Positions 34,331 through 44,015 of a DNA stretch of 64,000 nt are shown piece after piece. The notes beneath the pieces are model-generated. The model was not told the DNA's origin and made no database searches. It worked only from the letters and a program-made list of their open reading frames with translations. Source of the stretch: Reichenbachiella agarivorans (GTDB taxonomy: Bacteria > Bacteroidota > Bacteroidia > Cytophagales > Cyclobacteriaceae); assembly GCF_025502585.1 (NCBI RefSeq), contig NZ_CP106679.1, positions 2,945,501 to 3,009,500 of the forward strand. The letters are read 5' to 3'. How positions within the stretch are numbered: position 1 is the first letter of the stretch; the number at the start of each line of letters is the position of its first letter. Made by a program: the position numbers and the translations under genes.

Positions 34331-34366
34331 AAAAAAAAATCCTGCCATGGAACAGGGCAGGATTTT
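34331..34366 (-). terminator. Terminator of rplY
   Basis: An 11-bp stem (34336-34346 with 34356-34366) and 9-nt loop, followed on the minus strand by a run of U (A tract 34331-34339). It lies 20 bases after the rplY stop. Confidence 0.9.
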
Positions 34367-34385
34367 GTATTTCATAAAGAGAATC

Positions 34386-34979
34386 TTATGCTTTTTCTCC
34401 TTCTGCGTTCAATTCGCTGGCTGATTTACCTCTCAATGCTCTTGGTATCTCTGCTACTGCGATTGATGCCTGTGGTGCATCTAGAATCTCGTAGTTTTCT
34501 GGCTTCAAATCACCCACTTTCACAGCCTTGCCAAATTCAAGTTTTGAGATGTTTACATCAATATGCTCAGGCATATTTTTTGGCAATGATTTGATATTCA
34601 AAGTTCTTCTTTTGATGATCAAAGTTCCACCTGCTTGTACTGCTGGAGACAAACCTGTCACGTGAACTGGGATGTCCATTTTGATAGGAGTTCCTGCTGT
34701 CCACTGTAGGAAGTCAACGTGCAAAAGTGCCTCACTTACTGGGTGAAACTGAAGGTCTTGCATGATCGCATCATACTCAGTTCCTTCTACGTTCACTTTT
34801 ACGAAGTGTGCTTCTGATGTGTAAACCAATTCTCTAAAAAGAATTGCTGGAGAGTAAAAATGCACTTGCTGACCGCCACCATAAATCACGCAAGGAACCA
34901 TTCCTTCATTACGCAATTTCTTGGACTCTGCTTTGCCGAGATTTGCTCTTTTATACCCTATAATCTCAATCGTTTTCAT
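34386..34979 (-). CDS. rplY: 50S ribosomal protein L25 (CTC form)
   Basis: Binds 5S rRNA. The 197-aa CTC form has an N-terminal L25 domain (about 5-90: IIGYKRANLGKAESKKLRNE and PCVIYGG) and a C-terminal TL5-type beta domain (about 95-185). Residues after 185 are an acidic tail (SASELNAEGEKA). It starts 12 bases after prs, and the two are almost certainly co-transcribed. No oddities. Confidence 0.95.
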   Translation of the reverse strand: MKTIEIIGYKRANLGKAESKKLRNEGMVPCVIYGGGQQVHFYSPAILFRELVYTSEAHFVKVNVEGTEYDAIMQDLQFHPVSEALLHVDFLQWTAGTPIKMDIPVHVTGLSPAVQAGGTLIIKRRTLNIKSLPKNMPEHIDVNISKLEFGKAVKVGDLKPENYEILDAPQASIAVAEIPRALRGKSASELNAEGEKA

Positions 34980-34991
34980 AATTATATATGT

Positions 34992-35924
34992 TTATTGTAC
35001 AAATAATGTGCTTATAGATTCATGTCCGTGGATTCTCTTGATTGCATCAGCAAACAGAGGTGCCATACTCGCTACATGTATTTTGTCTGAACTGCTTTGC
35101 AAAGGAATGCTGTCTGTGACTACTAGTTCGACCAGAGCAGAGGCATCTACATTGTCGTAGGCACTGCCAGATAAGATGGGGTGGGTGCAAAATGCTCTCA
35201 CACTTTTCGCTCCTTTTTCCATCAGTAGATTGGCGGCTTTTGTTAAAGTCCCTGCTGTATCGATAATGTCATCTACCAAGATGACGTTTTTGCCAGTGAC
35301 GTCTCCGATGACCTGCATCGAAGCGATTTCGTTGGCTCGTTTTCTATGTTTGTCGCAGACGACCATGTCTGCTTTGAAGAACTTGGCAAATTCTCTGACT
35401 CTTTTGGTGCTTCCTACATCAGGGGCAGCAAAAATAATGTCATCAAGGCCTAGGTTGTTGATGTAGGGTACGAATATCAATCCTGAAATCAAGTGATCCA
35501 CTGGGATGTCAAAAAATCCCTGAATTTGATCTGCGTGTAGGTCACATGTCATCAATCGAGTAGCACCCGCAGCTTGTACCAAGTTGGCCATCAATTTGGC
35601 AGCAATAGAAACTCTTGGCTTGTCTTTTCTGTCTTGTCTGGCGTATCCGAAATATGGAACAACGAGGTTGATGGTGTTGGCACTCGCCCTTTTGGCAGCA
35701 TCAATCATCAACAGTAGTTCGATGATATTGTCTGAGGGGCCATGTGTTGACTGAATCAGGAATACATCACACCCTCTGATAGATTCGTCAAAACTGTAAG
35801 AAAGTTCACCGTCGCTAAATCTTTTAGAAGATGACATTCCTAGAGGCTGGCCGTAGTGCTTGGCAATCTTTTCAGCCAAAGCTATTGATCCGTTGCCTGC
35901 AAAAAGTTTTACTTTAGACGACAT
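34992..35924 (-). CDS. prs: Ribose-phosphate pyrophosphokinase
   Basis: Makes phosphoribosyl pyrophosphate from ribose 5-phosphate and ATP for nucleotide, histidine and tryptophan synthesis. A 310-aa protein with the family segments: an N-terminal beta-strand (KLFAGNGSIALAEKIAKHYG), FSDGE, the flexible loop YARQDRKDKPR (about 100-110), CDLHADQIQGFF near 130, and the PRPP loop VDDIIDTAGT near 222. All active-site residues are present. It is the first gene of the prs-rplY pair. The tRNA-Gln and its terminator lie directly upstream. Confidence 0.96.
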   Translation of the reverse strand: MSSKVKLFAGNGSIALAEKIAKHYGQPLGMSSSKRFSDGELSYSFDESIRGCDVFLIQSTHGPSDNIIELLLMIDAAKRASANTINLVVPYFGYARQDRKDKPRVSIAAKLMANLVQAAGATRLMTCDLHADQIQGFFDIPVDHLISGLIFVPYINNLGLDDIIFAAPDVGSTKRVREFAKFFKADMVVCDKHRKRANEIASMQVIGDVTGKNVILVDDIIDTAGTLTKAANLLMEKGAKSVRAFCTHPILSGSAYDNVDASALVELVVTDSIPLQSSSDKIHVASMAPLFADAIKRIHGHESISTLFVQ

Positions 35925-35943
35925 TTTTTGGTGTTTAGTATTA

Positions 35944-35972
35944 AAAAATCCCGACCTTTAGCCGGGATTTTT
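35944..35972 (-). terminator. Terminator of the tRNA-Gln transcript
   Basis: A 10-bp stem (35944-35953 with 35963-35972) and 9-nt loop with U-rich tail on the minus strand. It sits just after the tRNA 3' end. Confidence 0.82.
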
Positions 35973-35975
35973 ATG

Positions 35976-36048
35976 TTGGTCTACTAGGGCTCGAACCTAG
36001 ACTCTTCTGGACCAAAACCAGACGTGTTGCCAGTTACACCATAGACCA
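35976..36048 (-). tRNA. tRNA-Gln (anticodon TTG)
   Basis: A complete cloverleaf on the minus strand. A 7-bp acceptor stem (TGGTCTA with TAGACCA), D arm GTGT/ACAC, anticodon arm TCTGG TTTTGGT CCAGA with anticodon TTG reading CAA, a 5-nt variable loop and T arm CTAGG TTCGAGC CCTAG. Discriminator base A at 35976. The CCA end is not encoded. Confidence 0.97.
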
Positions 36049-36144
36049 ATCAATTGCCCCATTAATTTGGGAGTACAAAATTAGAATTTTGTTTCAGTAA
36101 ATCAAACTTTAGACAAGTATTTTGATCTAAAATTTTCACTTTTT

Positions 36145-39100
36145 TTACTTCTGTGCTGATATCCAATTCTTTGCATTGATAAAAGCTGTGATCCAAGGAG
36201 TGATTTCATCTTGTCTATCCTCAGGATAGTGCGCCCAGTTCCATGAGAATAGGGATCTTTCTAAGTGAGGCATCATCGCCAAGTGTCTTCCGTCTTTGGA
36301 ATATACCCCCGCTACGTTATAATCTGATCCATTTGGATTGCCAGGATAAGTGCTGTAGTTGAACTTCATACAGACGTTGTATTGATCCTCTGCAAGTGGG
36401 AGGTCAAACCTTCCTTCGCCATGCGCTACTGCTATGCCTAGACTAGTGCCTGAGAGACTACTTAACATGATAGAGTCGTTTTGAGGAACTGTGACTGACA
36501 AGAAGGTGGATTCAAACTTGCCAGATTCATTGTGTAGCATTTTTGGGTGATTTTCCATCTCTGGGAATATCAATCCTAGCTCCATCATGACTTGACAACC
36601 ATTGCAGACACCAAGACTCATGGTGTCTTTTCTTTGGTAGAAGTCGGTCAGTGCTTTTTTTGCATTTTCATTGTATCTGAAGGCGCCTGCCCAGCCTTTG
36701 GCTGATCCGAGTACGTCAGAATTAGAGAAGCCTCCCACAAAGACAATTATGCTGATATCTTGTAGATTTTCTCTACCAGACATCAAGTCTGTCATATGTA
36801 CGTCTTTTACATCAAAGCCTGCCAGATGTAGAGCATATGCCATTTCTCTATCGCCATTGACTCCTTTTTCACGAATGATGGCGGCTTGCACGCCTGATTT
36901 TGTTTTTCTCTTTTGATCTAAACCTAAACCTTTGATGCTTCCAGAGAATTTGCTTGGGAATACATACTTCAATGGTTGTGTTTTGTAGTTTTCAAATCTA
37001 GATTTTGCTTGTGCTTCTTTGGTTTGGTGCAAATCCAATAGGTGAGAAGTAGTCATCCATACATCTCGTAATTCATTGATATCTATTTTTTGATTGAAAC
37101 TGTTCCCTTCTATAATGAAGGTGCGGTCTAGGTTTACTGCTCCAAGTATTCGGTAGTTTAGGCCCGTTTGATCCAAGGTAGAAATAGTCTCATTGCTGAG
37201 CTGAAGCACCCAAGCTGGACTTTCACTAAATAATACTTGAGACGCAGGTTCGCTAAATGATTTTAGATTGATAGTAGCGCCAGATTTGGTCGTAGGAAAG
37301 TGCATCTCAAGCAAGGTAGTGATCAAACCACCAGCTGATACATCGTGCCCTGCTAGTACTTTGTCTGCTTTGATCAAATTTTGCACTGCTGCAAAGTTTC
37401 TTTTGAATTGCTCAGGGTCTGGGCTACCAGCAGGTAGGTTTCCTACTTTGTTTTTGGTCTGTCCATAACTAGAGCCGTCCAATGAGAATTGCTCATCTGA
37501 TAGCGAAATGTAGACCAACGAACTGTTCGGGTCTGATTTGATATCAGGAGAGACGGTTTGTTTGATGTTGTTGACCTCAGAGACACTCGATATGATCACG
37601 GTACCAGGAGAGTCTACGGTTTTTCCATCACTGTATTTTTGTGTCATGGACAAGGAATCTTTGCCTGTTGGAATGTTGATTCCGAGGGCAATGGCATATT
37701 CACTGACTGCCTTGACAGCTTTGTAGAGTCTTGCTTTTTCTCCACTCGTCTTGGTGGGCCACATCCAGTTGGCACTCAGAGACACGCCTTCAAAACCGTG
37801 GGAGAGAGGTGCGAACACTAAATTGGTCAATGCTTTGGCGATGGCCAATTGTGATCCCATTTCCGGATTGCAAATCGCAGCAACTGGTGCATGGCCAATG
37901 GAGGTAGCAATTCCTTTGTTACTCTCAAAATCTAGCGCCATGACGGCCACATTGTTGAGTGGAAGTTGAATTTCTCCACAGGTTTGTTGCTTGGCAACCC
38001 TGCCAGTGACAGAGCGGTCTACTTTGTTGGTGAGCCAATCCTTGCAGGCAACAGCTTCAAGTTGGAGTACATTTTTGAGATCTTGTACAAAGTCAGCATC
38101 GGTGGATTTTACAGATTTATAATCTCTGACTATGGTTTTGTCTTCGAGGATAGTTTTTGGTGAAGAGCCAAACATCTTAGATAATCCCCAATTGACGGCA
38201 TTTTTTCCGTTTTCGTTGCGAGAGACGGTGAATTGCATGTCACCAGTTGCTTCACCTACTTCAAAGAATGGTGCTCTTTCTCTTTCTGAGATTTCTTTCA
38301 ATTCTTGGATGGCAGTAGCTGGAAGCGCCAGTCCCATTCTTTCTTGAGACTCATTGCCGATGATTTCTTTGTCGGACAAGGTAGGGTCTCCTACTGGGAG
38401 TTGATTGATGTCAATTTTTCCTCCCGAATTCTCCACCAACTCAGATAGACAGTTGAGGTGTCCACCTGCTCCATGATCATGCACCGAGTGTATGGGATTG
38501 TTGTCTCCCTCGACCATGGCTCTGATGGCGTTGGCGACTCTTTTTTGCATTTCTGGATTGGATCGCTGGATGGCGTTGAGTTCGATTGAGTTGGCAAATT
38601 CACCTGTGGTAACAGAGGATACTGCGCTACCACCCATGCCGATTCGGTAGTTGTCACCGCCCATGATGACGATTTTGTCACCTTTTACTACTTCTTTTTT
38701 CTGTGCTTGCTCTAGTTTGCCATAGCCAACTCCTCCCGCCATCATGATGACTTTGTCAAAGCCTAGTGCTTGTTCGTTTTCTTCGTGTTCGAAGGTCAGT
38801 ACACTCCCGCAGATCACAGGTTGCCCAAATTTGTTTCCGAAATCACTCGCTCCGTTGGATGCTTTGATGAGAATTTCTAGTGGTGTTTGGTAGAGCCAAT
38901 TTCTTTCTTTGATGTTGTTTTCCCATGGTTTTTTTCCATCCAACCGAGGGTAAGAAGTCATGTACACTGCAGTGCCAGCCAACGGAATACTGCCTTGTCC
39001 TCCAGCCATCCTATCTCGGATTTCTCCTCCAGTACCTGTCGCAGCTCCGTTGAACGGTTCTACAGTCGTAGGAAAGTTGTGGGTTTCTGCTTTGAGCGAA

Positions 39101-39813
39101 ATGACAGAGTCAAAATCCTTGGTTTCGAAGTAGTCAGGCTTGTTTTGGGTCTTGGGAGCGAATTGTTTTACCCTCGGTCCTGCAACGAACGCTACGTTGT
39201 CCTTGTAGGCAGAGACGATTTTGCCAGGAGTGGCAGCCGATGTCTTTTTGATGAGTTTGAATAGAGACTCTTCTTTTTCTTCACCATCTATGATGAAGGT
39301 GCCATTGAATATTTTGTGACGGCAGTGCTCTGAGTTTACTTGCGAGAAGCCAAAAACCTCACTGTCTGTCAATTTCCTTCCCAAGTCTTTGGCAACACCA
39401 TTCAAGTATTCAACCTCTTCTGCGCTCAAAGCCAAGCCTTCGGCTTGATTGTAAGCAGCGATGTCTTCTATTTCAAGTATCTCTTCTGGTTGTTTGTCTA
39501 TGGTGAAGGTGTGCTGATCCAAGATTTCGTACTTCATGTTCAGCATCGGATCAAAATGGCCTTCAGTGAAGAACTCTTCGATTCGAGTCAATCCAACAAT
39601 TCCCATGTTTTGTGTGATTTCAACAGCATTGGTACTCCATGGTGTGAGCATTTCTTTTCTCGGACCTATGAATGAACCCTTGATAGATTCTGATTCGAGG
39701 TATTCTGAGTCACCAAACAGCCAATTTAGCTTTTCAATGTCAGTTGCAGGGAGTTTGGAAGAAGATGCTACTAGGTAATAAGTGGTGCTGTTTTTCTTGA
39801 ATATTGAAATCAT
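36145..39813 (-). CDS. purL: Phosphoribosylformylglycinamidine synthase
   Basis: Converts FGAR to FGAM in purine synthesis, using glutamine. The large single-chain form, 1222 aa, about the length of this branch (E. coli 1295). An N-terminal PurS-like domain (about 1-140), two tandem ATP-binding synthase halves (LGFSQVNSEHCRHKIF... SLKAETHNFPTTVEP, and the second near 610-900) and a C-terminal glutaminase with the nucleophile in GVCNGCQVMMELG, the catalytic His in AHGEGRF and the PHLERS end motif. All key motifs are intact. It is monocistronic. No purine riboswitch or PurR site was recognised in the short upstream spacer. Confidence 0.97.
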   Translation of the reverse strand: MISIFKKNSTTYYLVASSSKLPATDIEKLNWLFGDSEYLESESIKGSFIGPRKEMLTPWSTNAVEITQNMGIVGLTRIEEFFTEGHFDPMLNMKYEILDQHTFTIDKQPEEILEIEDIAAYNQAEGLALSAEEVEYLNGVAKDLGRKLTDSEVFGFSQVNSEHCRHKIFNGTFIIDGEEKEESLFKLIKKTSAATPGKIVSAYKDNVAFVAGPRVKQFAPKTQNKPDYFETKDFDSVISLKAETHNFPTTVEPFNGAATGTGGEIRDRMAGGQGSIPLAGTAVYMTSYPRLDGKKPWENNIKERNWLYQTPLEILIKASNGASDFGNKFGQPVICGSVLTFEHEENEQALGFDKVIMMAGGVGYGKLEQAQKKEVVKGDKIVIMGGDNYRIGMGGSAVSSVTTGEFANSIELNAIQRSNPEMQKRVANAIRAMVEGDNNPIHSVHDHGAGGHLNCLSELVENSGGKIDINQLPVGDPTLSDKEIIGNESQERMGLALPATAIQELKEISERERAPFFEVGEATGDMQFTVSRNENGKNAVNWGLSKMFGSSPKTILEDKTIVRDYKSVKSTDADFVQDLKNVLQLEAVACKDWLTNKVDRSVTGRVAKQQTCGEIQLPLNNVAVMALDFESNKGIATSIGHAPVAAICNPEMGSQLAIAKALTNLVFAPLSHGFEGVSLSANWMWPTKTSGEKARLYKAVKAVSEYAIALGINIPTGKDSLSMTQKYSDGKTVDSPGTVIISSVSEVNNIKQTVSPDIKSDPNSSLVYISLSDEQFSLDGSSYGQTKNKVGNLPAGSPDPEQFKRNFAAVQNLIKADKVLAGHDVSAGGLITTLLEMHFPTTKSGATINLKSFSEPASQVLFSESPAWVLQLSNETISTLDQTGLNYRILGAVNLDRTFIIEGNSFNQKIDINELRDVWMTTSHLLDLHQTKEAQAKSRFENYKTQPLKYVFPSKFSGSIKGLGLDQKRKTKSGVQAAIIREKGVNGDREMAYALHLAGFDVKDVHMTDLMSGRENLQDISIIVFVGGFSNSDVLGSAKGWAGAFRYNENAKKALTDFYQRKDTMSLGVCNGCQVMMELGLIFPEMENHPKMLHNESGKFESTFLSVTVPQNDSIMLSSLSGTSLGIAVAHGEGRFDLPLAEDQYNVCMKFNYSTYPGNPNGSDYNVAGVYSKDGRHLAMMPHLERSLFSWNWAHYPEDRQDEITPWITAFINAKNWISAQK

Positions 39814-39891
39814 CTATGGAAGGACTTTAATAAGCCGCAAAAATAGAATGAATTGCTGGAATATGCAGACTGAGTGAATTGAATATTTCAA

Positions 39892-40704
39892 TTACTTATT
39901 CAGGGTCGCTGCAATGATGTTGATCGTGTTCTCTACCAGTTTGTTGTGACCGTATGTTGTGATGTGGATATCACTTTTCTTTAATTGGGATAAAAAGTGT
40001 TGATGAGGTACAGGGTCGATCATTTTGTCTTTCTCTCCAAATATGAATGTGAAATGAGAGGCACTTTGGTTGACATGCTGGATGAGTTGCTTTTGGGGAA
40101 TACGCAAATGTTTGAAACTGACCCACGTACGGTAAACCAAGAGTCTTTTGTCTTCGCTTTGGAGCTCCTTGCGTGCAAATTTGATCATGGTTTGGTTCAT
40201 CCATCCTTTCTTTTCTAATCGATCGAGTAGCCAAAAAAAAGGTTTTGGCTCAATCATCAGCAGATAGAAAACTTGTCTGAGCACAACAGGAAAAGTTGCC
40301 AATTGATACCAAAACCTCCTGATAATTCCATCAGGTGCTACCAAGATCACTTGATCTATCTTGTTTTCACTGCCTAAAAAGGATGCCAAGGCAAAGCGGC
40401 CTCCCATCGAATATGCCAACAGTGAGAAGCGTTCAATTTGTAAGGAATGTAGGAAGTCAGTAAAAATAATCTTCCACTCAGGTATCCTGATATGGGAGAT
40501 TTCGTTGTTGCGTCTTTTGCTACGTCCGTGATAAAATAGACGAATGACGATGATGCGGTAATCTATCAAATGATCCTCTAGAAACTGGAAGTCATCTGGT
40601 TTTTGACCAAAACCATGATAACATACCAAGGTCTTCTTGCCTCGTCCAAAGACCGAGTACTCTAGTTGAGATTTGGAGCTATGATGATAGATACTGGTAG
40701 CCAT
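39892..40704 (-). CDS. Alpha/beta-fold hydrolase
   Basis: A 270-aa alpha/beta hydrolase. The oxyanion segment VCYHGFGQKPDDF is near residue 32, the nucleophile elbow AYSMGG follows near 99 (Ser), the acid is probably Asp in GEKDKMIDP near 220, and the His in TTYGHNKLVEN near 250. The residues form a full triad, so it is probably an active esterase or lipase-like enzyme. Substrate unknown. It diverges from the TetR regulator of the RND operon, whose palindromic sites lie between them, and could share that control (inference). Confidence 0.9.
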   Translation of the reverse strand: MATSIYHHSSKSQLEYSVFGRGKKTLVCYHGFGQKPDDFQFLEDHLIDYRIIVIRLFYHGRSKRRNNEISHIRIPEWKIIFTDFLHSLQIERFSLLAYSMGGRFALASFLGSENKIDQVILVAPDGIIRRFWYQLATFPVVLRQVFYLLMIEPKPFFWLLDRLEKKGWMNQTMIKFARKELQSEDKRLLVYRTWVSFKHLRIPQKQLIQHVNQSASHFTFIFGEKDKMIDPVPHQHFLSQLKKSDIHITTYGHNKLVENTINIIAATLNK

Positions 40705-40772
40705 TTTTCAAGTTTAAAGAAAATAGTTTTTATAAATCCAACCTATTGGAAGTTGTTGCGTAATAAACCGAG

Positions 40773-40807
40773 GAAACTATTAGGGAAATTAAAGTTTCCA
40801 TAGTTTC
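40773..40807. promoter_or_regulatory. Candidate operator for the TetR regulator
   Basis: GAAACTAT (40773-40780) is the reverse complement of ATAGTTTC (40800-40807). Inside it GGAAA (40784-40788) pairs with TTTCC (40795-40799). The two-fold symmetric layout lies just before the regulator start, the usual site of TetR autoregulation. Confidence 0.45.
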
Positions 40808-40819
40808 TTTGTGGAAATT

Positions 40820-41443
40820 ATGCTAGAGGTAAAAGATAAAATAAAGGAAACAGCCATTCACTTGTTTCAGAGATATGGGATACGGAGTGTCTCTATGGAT
40901 GATATAGCAAGAGAATTGTCTATCTCTAAAAAGACGATTTATCAGTTCTACAAGGATAAGGATCAAATTGTCACATTGGGTGTGGTGGAGCACATCGAGA
41001 AAGAGAGAGACGAATTTCAATGTTTATTAAATTCTTCTGAAAATGCCATTGATGAGATGCTCAAATTTTCTACTTGTCTCAAAAGAAATTTGGGAGAAAT
41101 CAATCCTGCTTTGCTTTTCGATTTACAAAAATTTCATTTTTCAGCTTGGGAATTGTGGGTTGATTTTAAAAATGGATTTATCAAAAAAACGGTGTTGAAT
41201 GTCATCAAGAGAGGTAAAGAAGAAGGGTTGTTTCGCCCAGAAATCAATGAGGAAATACTTGCCTGTTACAGGATAGAAGCAATAGAAATGGCATTTAATC
41301 AGCATGTTTTTCCGAGCGAAAAGTTTGATTTTGTAGAACTACAGATAACTCTCATGGATCATTTTCTACGAGGGATGCTCACAATGAAGGGACTTTTATA
41401 TTATGATGAATTGAATAACTCAACAACTGATGAGAACAGATAG
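40820..41443 (+). CDS. TetR/AcrR-family transcriptional regulator
   Basis: A 207-aa repressor. The N-terminal helix-turn-helix (AIHLFQRYGIRSVSMDDIARELSISKKTIYQFYKDKDQI, residues about 11-50) is standard. The C-terminal half is a ligand-binding helical domain with no clear ligand. ATG 40820 is preferred to a GTG at 40811. Its last bases overlap the TolC gene by 14, so it leads the efflux operon. It most likely represses the operon until an effluxed compound binds. A dyad operator lies immediately upstream. Confidence 0.93.
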   Translation: MLEVKDKIKETAIHLFQRYGIRSVSMDDIARELSISKKTIYQFYKDKDQIVTLGVVEHIEKERDEFQCLLNSSENAIDEMLKFSTCLKRNLGEINPALLFDLQKFHFSAWELWVDFKNGFIKKTVLNVIKRGKEEGLFRPEINEEILACYRIEAIEMAFNQHVFPSEKFDFVELQITLMDHFLRGMLTMKGLLYYDELNNSTTDENR

Positions 41444-42785
41444 AATAGGAAGTACAGTACTAACAATGGTTCTGCTGCTAATCGTGATGACGAGCCGTGG
41501 ACAGGATAAAACGAGCTTCTCTTTGGAAGAAGCAGTGAATTTTGCTTTGCTCAATAACCAAACGGTGAAAAACGCGAAGCTCGAAATGGAAATCGCGGAG
41601 AGACAGGTGGATGAGCTGATCGCAGATGGTTTACCACAAGTCAATGCGAATATGGATTTGGGGTATAACTACAAAATCCAGCGAGTCTTTTTGCCAGGTG
41701 ATGCATTTGATCCCAACGGAGACCCCAACGCGGTTATAGCCCAAGAGTTTGGTACTTTGTATTCAGGTACGATGGGAATTTCTGCTACTCAAATGATATT
41801 TGACGGATCGTTTTTTGTCGGGTTGAAGGCCGCCAAAACCTTTACGGAGCTATCAAAAAAGGATTTGGTAAGAAGCAACATCGATGTGGCAGAGGCAGTT
41901 TCCAAAGCTTACTTTGGTGTATTGGTCAATGTGGAGAGATACGAATTGATCAAAAGCAACTATAGCAGGGTAGACTCATTGTTGAGAGATACAGATCTGT
42001 TGTACAAAAACGGGATGTCCGAAAAGATAGACGTGAGCCGTGTCAAGGTACAGTACAACAACTTGAAGGTGGAAATGGATAACTATCAAGCCATCCTTGA
42101 CTACAGTAAGTCAATTTTAAAATTTCAAATGGGTCTAGATCCCAAGAGTACTATTGAGTTGACTGAAAAAATTCAGGACGTTGATTATTTCCAATTTGAT
42201 CAGGTGCAAGATTTTCAATATGAAAATCGAATTGAATACGCACAATTGAATATCAACAAACAATTGAATGAATTGGATATCAGAAATGTCAATTCTGGTT
42301 ACGCGCCCACATTGAATGCCTATGGTTCGTATGGTCGCAACTCTGGTACACAGGAGTTGGGTGATTTGGTCAACTTTACGGGCAACTATTGGCAGGGGGT
42401 AGGCGTGGTTGGACTCAAATTAAGTATGCCAATTTTCGATGGTCTCAGAAAAAGCAGACAGGTACAGCAGCGCAAACTGAAAGGAGAGCAGATCAAAAAT
42501 CAATTTGAGCAATTGGAGTACAGCATTGATCTGGAGATCGAGCAGGCGATGGCTAGCTACAACAAGGAAATAGATAATATCAAAGCACAGAAGGAAAATA
42601 TGGAGCTGGCACGTGAGGTATATGATGTGGCCAAGACCAAATATGAAGAAGGTGTAGGGTCAAACATAGAAGTAATCGATGCAGACCGCGAATACAAACA
42701 AGCACAAACCAATTATTACAATGCTGTCTATGACGCATTGATATCTAAAGTTGAATTACAAAAAGCATATGGAGTCTTACTCTAA
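41430..42785 (+). CDS. TolC-family outer-membrane efflux protein
   Basis: A 451-aa outer-membrane channel subunit of the RND system. A signal peptide (MVLLLIVMTSRGQ region) precedes two repeats of the OEP domain, each with long coiled-coil helices (LEEAVNFALLNNQTVKNAKLEMEIAERQVDEL; later YEEGVGSNIEVIDADREYKQAQTNYYNAVYDAL). The GVGSNIEVIDAD segment is a family hallmark. It overlaps the TetR gene at its start by 14 bases. The adaptor gene's preferred ATG at 42811 lies 26 bases after its stop. Confidence 0.94.
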   Translation: MRTDRIGSTVLTMVLLLIVMTSRGQDKTSFSLEEAVNFALLNNQTVKNAKLEMEIAERQVDELIADGLPQVNANMDLGYNYKIQRVFLPGDAFDPNGDPNAVIAQEFGTLYSGTMGISATQMIFDGSFFVGLKAAKTFTELSKKDLVRSNIDVAEAVSKAYFGVLVNVERYELIKSNYSRVDSLLRDTDLLYKNGMSEKIDVSRVKVQYNNLKVEMDNYQAILDYSKSILKFQMGLDPKSTIELTEKIQDVDYFQFDQVQDFQYENRIEYAQLNINKQLNELDIRNVNSGYAPTLNAYGSYGRNSGTQELGDLVNFTGNYWQGVGVVGLKLSMPIFDGLRKSRQVQQRKLKGEQIKNQFEQLEYSIDLEIEQAMASYNKEIDNIKAQKENMELAREVYDVAKTKYEEGVGSNIEVIDADREYKQAQTNYYNAVYDALISKVELQKAYGVLL

Positions 42786-42810
42786 ATCAAACACAAAAAC
42801 ACCGATCAGG

Positions 42811-43986
42811 ATGAAAAGATATATATCAATAGCAGTTCTTTCTAGCTTGCTGGTAGCATGCGGAGGAGGTAATGAACTCGATCAAAAAAAGGAAGAAGTG
42901 GTCAAGCTGAGAGACGAAATGCTGAAGATGAAACAGCAAGTGGCGGAGCTAGAAAGCGAGATCAAGACACAAGATCCAGAATATGGTAAGAAAGAAATCA
43001 ATGCAGTATTGGTGACTACCATCAAAATGGAACCACAACACTTCGAACACAAAATCGAGGTAAGAGGTGGAGTAGAGTCTAGAACCAATGTAGTGGTGAG
43101 CTCGGAGATACCTGGTAAAATTATCAAAGTAGCGGTAGTAGAAGGACAAGTAGTCAAAAAGGGACAATTGTTGGTCGAGCTTGACAATGAGATATTGCGC
43201 AACAATATCGCTGAGTTGAAAACCAATTTGGAACTAGCGACGATTGTTGCTGACAAGCAAGCCAATCTTTGGGAGAAAAATATTGGAACTGAGATGCAGT
43301 ATTTGGAGGCAAAGAACAACAAGGAATCGTTGGAGCGCAAGCTCGCAACTACTCGTTCGCAATTGAATCAGTCTAAGATTTTTGCACCATTCTCTGGCAG
43401 TATCGATGCGGTTGATGCGAAAACAGGTGAAATGGCGCAACCTGGGTCTCCATTGTTGAGAATCGTGAATCCTAATGATGTACACATCAACTCAGAAGTG
43501 TCAGAACGCTTTATCGGTAAGTTCAAGAAAGGAGATCAGGTAGATGTTTATTTCCCCTCTCAGGATCAAAAAGTCTCATCGGTGATTACATCGGTAGGAC
43601 AGGTAATAAACAACGAAAACAGAACTTTTGGGCTGGAAGTAAGTTTGCCAAAACTGGATTTTCCTGTGAAGCCTAATCAAGTGGTGGTTTTGTCTATCAG
43701 GGACTACCAAAATGAATCATCGTTGAAGGTGCCTACTGAACTGATCCAAAAGGATAACAAAGGAACTTTCATCTATCAAATATTGGAAAAGGATGGAAAC
43801 ATGATTGCTGAAAAGCTCCATGTAGAAGTAGGAATTACCTATAACAACGAAACGGAAATTTTGTCAGGCTTGAAAAAGGGACAAATCATCGCTTACGAAG
43901 GTTACAGAGATTTGGCACAAGGAGTAGTGGTAGAAGTGCAAGCAGAAACCCCCAGCTCAGATGTCAACACAGTGGCATCTAAATAA
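42811..43986 (+). CDS. RND efflux periplasmic adaptor lipoprotein
   Basis: About 391 aa from the ATG at 42811, which gives a signal peptide ending in the lipobox LLVAC; an in-frame ATG at 42751 lies inside the TolC gene and is less likely. A coiled-coil hairpin (about 20-55 and 120-175), lipoyl-like halves (IPGKIIKVAVVEGQVVKKGQLLVELD and FAPFSGSIDAVDAKTGEMAQPGSPLLRIVN) and a beta-barrel domain are visible. It links the TolC channel to the inner-membrane pump. No oddities. Confidence 0.94.
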   Translation: MKRYISIAVLSSLLVACGGGNELDQKKEEVVKLRDEMLKMKQQVAELESEIKTQDPEYGKKEINAVLVTTIKMEPQHFEHKIEVRGGVESRTNVVVSSEIPGKIIKVAVVEGQVVKKGQLLVELDNEILRNNIAELKTNLELATIVADKQANLWEKNIGTEMQYLEAKNNKESLERKLATTRSQLNQSKIFAPFSGSIDAVDAKTGEMAQPGSPLLRIVNPNDVHINSEVSERFIGKFKKGDQVDVYFPSQDQKVSSVITSVGQVINNENRTFGLEVSLPKLDFPVKPNQVVVLSIRDYQNESSLKVPTELIQKDNKGTFIYQILEKDGNMIAEKLHVEVGITYNNETEILSGLKKGQIIAYEGYRDLAQGVVVEVQAETPSSDVNTVASK

Positions 43987-44015
43987 TCTTTTCAAACTCA
44001 AACTAGTATCTCATC

